A stretch of 14,377 bases of DNA from Lentimicrobiaceae bacterium. Lineage in GTDB: Bacteria; Bacteroidota; Bacteroidia; Bacteroidales; SKPS01. The stretch lies in assembly GCA_007119395.1 (NCBI GenBank), contig SKPS01000338.1:1-14377 (forward strand). Reading direction: 5' to 3'. Below the pieces are notes generated by a model that made no database searches, was not told where the DNA came from, and saw nothing but the letters and a program-made list of their open reading frames with translations. Shown piece by piece: positions 11,403-14,377 of the stretch. How positions within the stretch are numbered: the first letter of the stretch is position 1; each line of letters begins with the position of its first letter. The position numbers were made by a program, and so were the translations under genes.

Positions 11403-13985
11403 TTACCTCAACACCGTCACCGTCCCTGAAAGGGTTCGCTTCCGCACCCCTTCCAACGAAACAAACCATACGTCGCATACATAAAAATAGACCCCGTCAG
11501 ATACCGGATTGCCACTCCGCTGGTCGGTCCCGTCCCAGTTGATGTCAGGGTCAGAGGTGGAAAAAACCTCATTGCCCCAACGGCTTACAATGGTGATGTC
11601 AATGCGGTCAACGTTGGTGTATGGGAATGGGTTGAGGATATCATTATAGCCGTCGCCGTTGGGTGTAAACACATTGGGGATTTTGTATTTGTCGCACTTC
11701 TCATCGTCAACACACACTGGTTGAGAAAACACGCCCACATTTCCTGAGGAGTCGATACCCCGTATGGCGTAGCACCCAATAACGGAGGCGGGCATCAGGG
11801 TGTGTGTAAAGGAGGTGTCGAAGGGCCCTGTTGATGTATAAATGAGTTGATAATCGTGGTGTATTCCCGGTGTAAACCACAACTGGTATTGGGCGATGTC
11901 AGCGCCACAATCAGCGGGGGGCAACCCCCACTTCACAAAGTTGCTGATGCAATCGGTGGTAACGGTGAGTTCTGGTGGGCATGGTGGCACATTGTCGATC
12001 GGCACCGCACAGGTATACTGCGACCAGTTGATGAGCGGGGAGATGATATTCGGAGCGCCGTATGAGCCGACGCTTTTCACCTTGTAGCAGTACTCTGTGC
12101 CGTTGTCAAGGCCTTGGTGCGACCAGTTGTTGGCTGTTGTGGTGGCGATCGAGTCAAACAGCATGGTGAGCGGGTCTTGCTTATAGATTACATACTGTAA
12201 GTTTTCCCAGGGTGTTTGAGGATCCCACGAGAGTGCGATCCGTCTGTCGTGTGGTTCAGCGACCAGGTAAACGGATGAGGCATCGGGTGACGAGCCGATC
12301 CGGAAGTAATTCCCCGGCTCTCTGTTATACAGGTCGATACGGTAAACATATCCGTTGCCAACGGTATTCAACGGAACATCCACAAAGAGTGTATCGGAGA
12401 GCAATGTGATAGAGTCTATCAACACAAAGGCGGTGCCCCCTTTCGGTTTCCTGAGGATATGGTAGCTGTAAGGCCCTGCGGCCATGGATGAGTCAATCTC
12501 TTGTGGTTGAAGCCATTGTACTGTTATCCGGCCATTCACGCTGTCGGTTTCATCCACCGTTACATGGGTAATCACCGGAATATCCCTGATCAGTTCATTG
12601 CACACTTCATGTGATGCGAGGCTTTGGGCACCATCAGGAAAATCAGCCACAATCCTGTAGCAATAGTACAGCCCGTGGGTTAACCCCTGCCCCTGGTTGT
12701 CGTCGATAAAGAAGGTATTGGACAATCCCTGCACTGTACCGATCCTCTTGTAGCCGGTCCATGCAGGCACACCGGTAATACAGGGCCCGGGCTGAAAAGT
12801 GGAGGTGCCCACCTTACGGTAGATCGAATACCCTGAGGCCTGCTTACAGGGGCTTTCACTCCAGTTAAGCACCATCGTCCCCCCCAGGGGTGCCACTTCA
12901 AGGGTGTCAACCGGTGGCGCTATCACTGTAATATACATTGACTTCAGGTCAAACATGTTCACAGGTACTCCGTTATCAACCGCTTTGAAGGTGACCAGGT
13001 GAGGCTGGTTCCTGACGGCATTGCATCCCGGCGTCCATTGGAAAGTACCCGATACCTGTCCATGACCCACCACAGTAGGGAAAGTAGCCGGCGCCTCAGG
13101 CAAGTTAAGTGGCCCTCCCTGTGCTGACAAGGTCACTTGCAGGTTGTTGGGGTCAGAAGCCGATACGGGTATCACCAACTGATCGCCCACAATCACACAG
13201 GTATCATTCAACGGATCAATCACCGGTGGCTGATTGTTGCAACTGGTGACATAGATTTGCATATCACGTATCACATAACCAATCCTTACACCGTTGCGCC
13301 ACTCCTCAATTAAAATGGCGATGTTGAATTCACCGTTCAGGGTGGGTGAATCCCACAGGAAATCACCCGTTACCGGATCGATACCCAACGAGTTGGAAGC
13401 AGGGGGCAAAGTATATGATGGCACGTCAAGTCCGTTGGCACCCTTGCACACAATCAACGAGTACGAAAGGCTGTCGCCATCAGGATCCCATGCTGTGGGA
13501 TTGTGCATGAAAGGATAATTCACACAGGCATTGTCCATCGGTGGTGCCAGCAACACCGGAGATGAATTGGGCCCAAGAAAGGGATTGATCACCAGTTGTG
13601 ATTCAATATAAAAGGCAACATTTACAGAGCCGGGCATGTTGACAATGCCGGCATTGCGGTTGGGGTCTACCATTGAAATGGTATAGGTGCCCGGGCCGGG
13701 ATATGTGTGCATGCCCACGTAGGTGTTGTACCGTACATTGTTTGGCAACATCATCATTTGGTCTATCTGAAGAAACTCAATAGGAGATCCGTCACCCCAA
13801 TCCACAGGCAATGAATCCCTGTTGGCCGGACTGGGTGAATAGGTATAGGTCAGAATCGTCACCTCATAGGTGTAGCCGCTGATGTGTCTGTACGTAATCT
13901 CACCGGCCCGGTTGTGGGTCGCATGAAGTGTTAACGGAACCATCAAAAGCAGCAAAAAAACATACGCTGCACGAAACATAAGCAT
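11403..13985 (-). CDS. Large secreted T9SS cargo protein with gliding-motility-associated C-terminal domain
   Basis: An 860-residue protein. A signal peptide (MLMFRAAYVFLLLLMVPLTL) leads into HATHNRAGEITYRHI, the start of an N-terminal module (about 20-250) shared by many Bacteroidota surface proteins. Its marks are VDWGDGSPIEF, HTYPGPGTYTISMVDPNRNAG, ESQLVINPFLGPNSSPVLL and DPDGDSLSYSLIVCKG. A Ca-binding/Ig-like segment (about 252-357) and about four fibronectin III-like domains (about 358-760) follow. The last 90 residues are a CHU_C-type domain: PNVFTPNGDGYNDILNPF (770-787), SRWGNEVFST, NWDGTD and VSDGVYFYV. In known systems this domain directs export through the type IX secretion system and attachment to, or release from, the cell surface. 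An adhesin or motility role is possible but not shown. A start at 13979 is nearly equivalent, while 14018 would put residues before the signal peptide. Confidence 0.92.
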   Translation of the reverse strand: MLMFRAAYVFLLLLMVPLTLHATHNRAGEITYRHISGYTYEVTILTYTYSPSPANRDSLPVDWGDGSPIEFLQIDQMMMLPNNVRYNTYVGMHTYPGPGTYTISMVDPNRNAGIVNMPGSVNVAFYIESQLVINPFLGPNSSPVLLAPPMDNACVNYPFMHNPTAWDPDGDSLSYSLIVCKGANGLDVPSYTLPPASNSLGIDPVTGDFLWDSPTLNGEFNIAILIEEWRNGVRIGYVIRDMQIYVTSCNNQPPVIDPLNDTCVIVGDQLVIPVSASDPNNLQVTLSAQGGPLNLPEAPATFPTVVGHGQVSGTFQWTPGCNAVRNQPHLVTFKAVDNGVPVNMFDLKSMYITVIAPPVDTLEVAPLGGTMVLNWSESPCKQASGYSIYRKVGTSTFQPGPCITGVPAWTGYKRIGTVQGLSNTFFIDDNQGQGLTHGLYYCYRIVADFPDGAQSLASHEVCNELIRDIPVITHVTVDETDSVNGRITVQWLQPQEIDSSMAAGPYSYHILRKPKGGTAFVLIDSITLLSDTLFVDVPLNTVGNGYVYRIDLYNREPGNYFRIGSSPDASSVYLVAEPHDRRIALSWDPQTPWENLQYVIYKQDPLTMLFDSIATTTANNWSHQGLDNGTEYCYKVKSVGSYGAPNIISPLINWSQYTCAVPIDNVPPCPPELTVTTDCISNFVKWGLPPADCGADIAQYQLWFTPGIHHDYQLIYTSTGPFDTSFTHTLMPASVIGCYAIRGIDSSGNVGVFSQPVCVDDEKCDKYKIPNVFTPNGDGYNDILNPFPYTNVDRIDITIVSRWGNEVFSTSDPDINWDGTDQRSGNPVSDGVYFYVCDVWFVSLEGVRKRTLSGTVTVLR

Positions 13986-14039
13986 ATACTGACCGTGTGT
14001 TAATTTTATATAGAACAAGAGTGCAGCACCTCTGGTTTA

Positions 14040-14047
14040 CAAAGGTA
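14040..14047 (-). promoter_or_regulatory. Bacteroidota-type -7 element for the T9SS cargo gene
   Basis: The minus strand reads TACCTTTG, an exact TAnnTTTG match, about 54 bases before the chosen start codon. A -33 motif is not obvious in the A/T-rich stretch behind it. Confidence 0.5.
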
Positions 14048-14271
14048 GTCATTTTATACGTATTTTCATCCCATTTATTGCACCCAACTTTTCAGATCAA
14101 CAAGAATTATCAAAGCAACTTTTCACTGCTTTTGGTTGATGACTGTTGTTCTGTTCGGTGCTGTTAAGTGACAAACTTGGTTTTGGTGAGTCCACCGTTG
14201 TGTCGCTACCCAACATTAAAATGAATAACTCACAAGCAACCCTGGGTAATGATTCTGTAAGCATAAGGAGA
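14048..14271. other. Intergenic stretch without a recognisable gene
   Basis: I find no convincing coding region here. A short plus-strand frame from ATG 14221 ends inside the tandem repeat after 24 codons. A minus-strand frame ending at 14097 owes its length to the in-frame repeat. No tRNA-like fold, terminator or protein-binding motif stands out. Confidence 0.5.
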
Positions 14272-14377
14272 CACCTCATCCCCCGGCCTACATAAAACCA
14301 CCTCATCCCCCGGCCTACATAAAACCACCTCATCCCCCGGCCTTCATCAAACCACCTCATCCCCCGGCCTTCATCAA
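14272..14377. repeat. 27-bp tandem repeat (minisatellite), four copies, continuing past the right edge
   Basis: Copies start at 14272, 14299, 14326 and 14353, exactly 27 bases apart. The shared core is CACCTCATCCCCCGGCCT, followed by a variable tail: ACATAAAAC in copies 1-2, TCATCAAAC in copy 3 and TCATCAA in copy 4, which is cut by the window end. There are no unique spacers, so it is not a CRISPR array. Confidence 0.9.

Noticed and set aside
14097..14360. An 87-codon minus-strand frame beginning with repeats of MRWFYVGRG
   Set aside because: Its length comes from the 27-bp tandem repeat being a multiple of three. The non-repeat part has no domain, signal peptide or promoter.
14272..14377. 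Possible CRISPR array
   Set aside because: The copies abut with a 27-bp period and have no unique spacers, and no cas gene is in the window.

Overview
The window looks like chromosomal DNA from a member of the Bacteroidota. The evidence is a very large secreted protein ending in a gliding-motility-associated (CHU_C-type) C-terminal domain used by the type IX secretion system, a DUF4468 protein, an LptE-like lipoprotein placed directly after a sigma-54-type AAA+ activator, and several upstream regions carrying the TAnnTTTG -7 element typical of the phylum. Base composition looks moderate throughout. I see no transposase, integrase, phage gene, tRNA, rRNA or CRISPR array.

Layout. Bases 1-857 (minus strand) hold the N-terminal part of a peptidase M49 (dipeptidyl peptidase III-like) lipoprotein that continues beyond the left edge. 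It is divergent from a plus-strand group: a TauE/SafE-type permease (957-1736), a radical SAM protein resembling COG0731 (1776-2573), and a small protein built almost wholly from 25-residue helical repeats (2587-3003). This group converges on minus-strand genes that fill the rest of the window. In order along the sequence these are an ArsR-type repressor, adenine deaminase, a secreted DUF4468 protein, groEL, groES, secG, a TPR protein with an acidic tetrapeptide repeat, lptE, the sigma-54-type activator, and the T9SS cargo protein. The last 106 bases are a 27-bp tandem repeat that runs off the right edge.

How the genes work together. The minus-strand run activator -> lptE -> TPR protein -> secG is tightly packed: the first two genes share one base and the last two are 23 bp apart. 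It ends at a strong intrinsic terminator, followed by a groES-groEL operon with its own strong terminator. The set brings together LPS transport to the outer membrane (LptE), protein export (SecG), protein folding (GroES/GroEL) and an activator with no sensor domain, which suggests a cell-envelope and protein-biogenesis neighbourhood. A TGGCA-type site upstream of groES is a weak candidate target for the activator.

The least explained items are the 25-residue repeat protein next to the radical SAM gene, the activator and its unknown targets, the structured groES-groEL spacer, and the terminal tandem repeat. Most other genes are ordinary members of known families. I did not find a clear new defence or mobile system.
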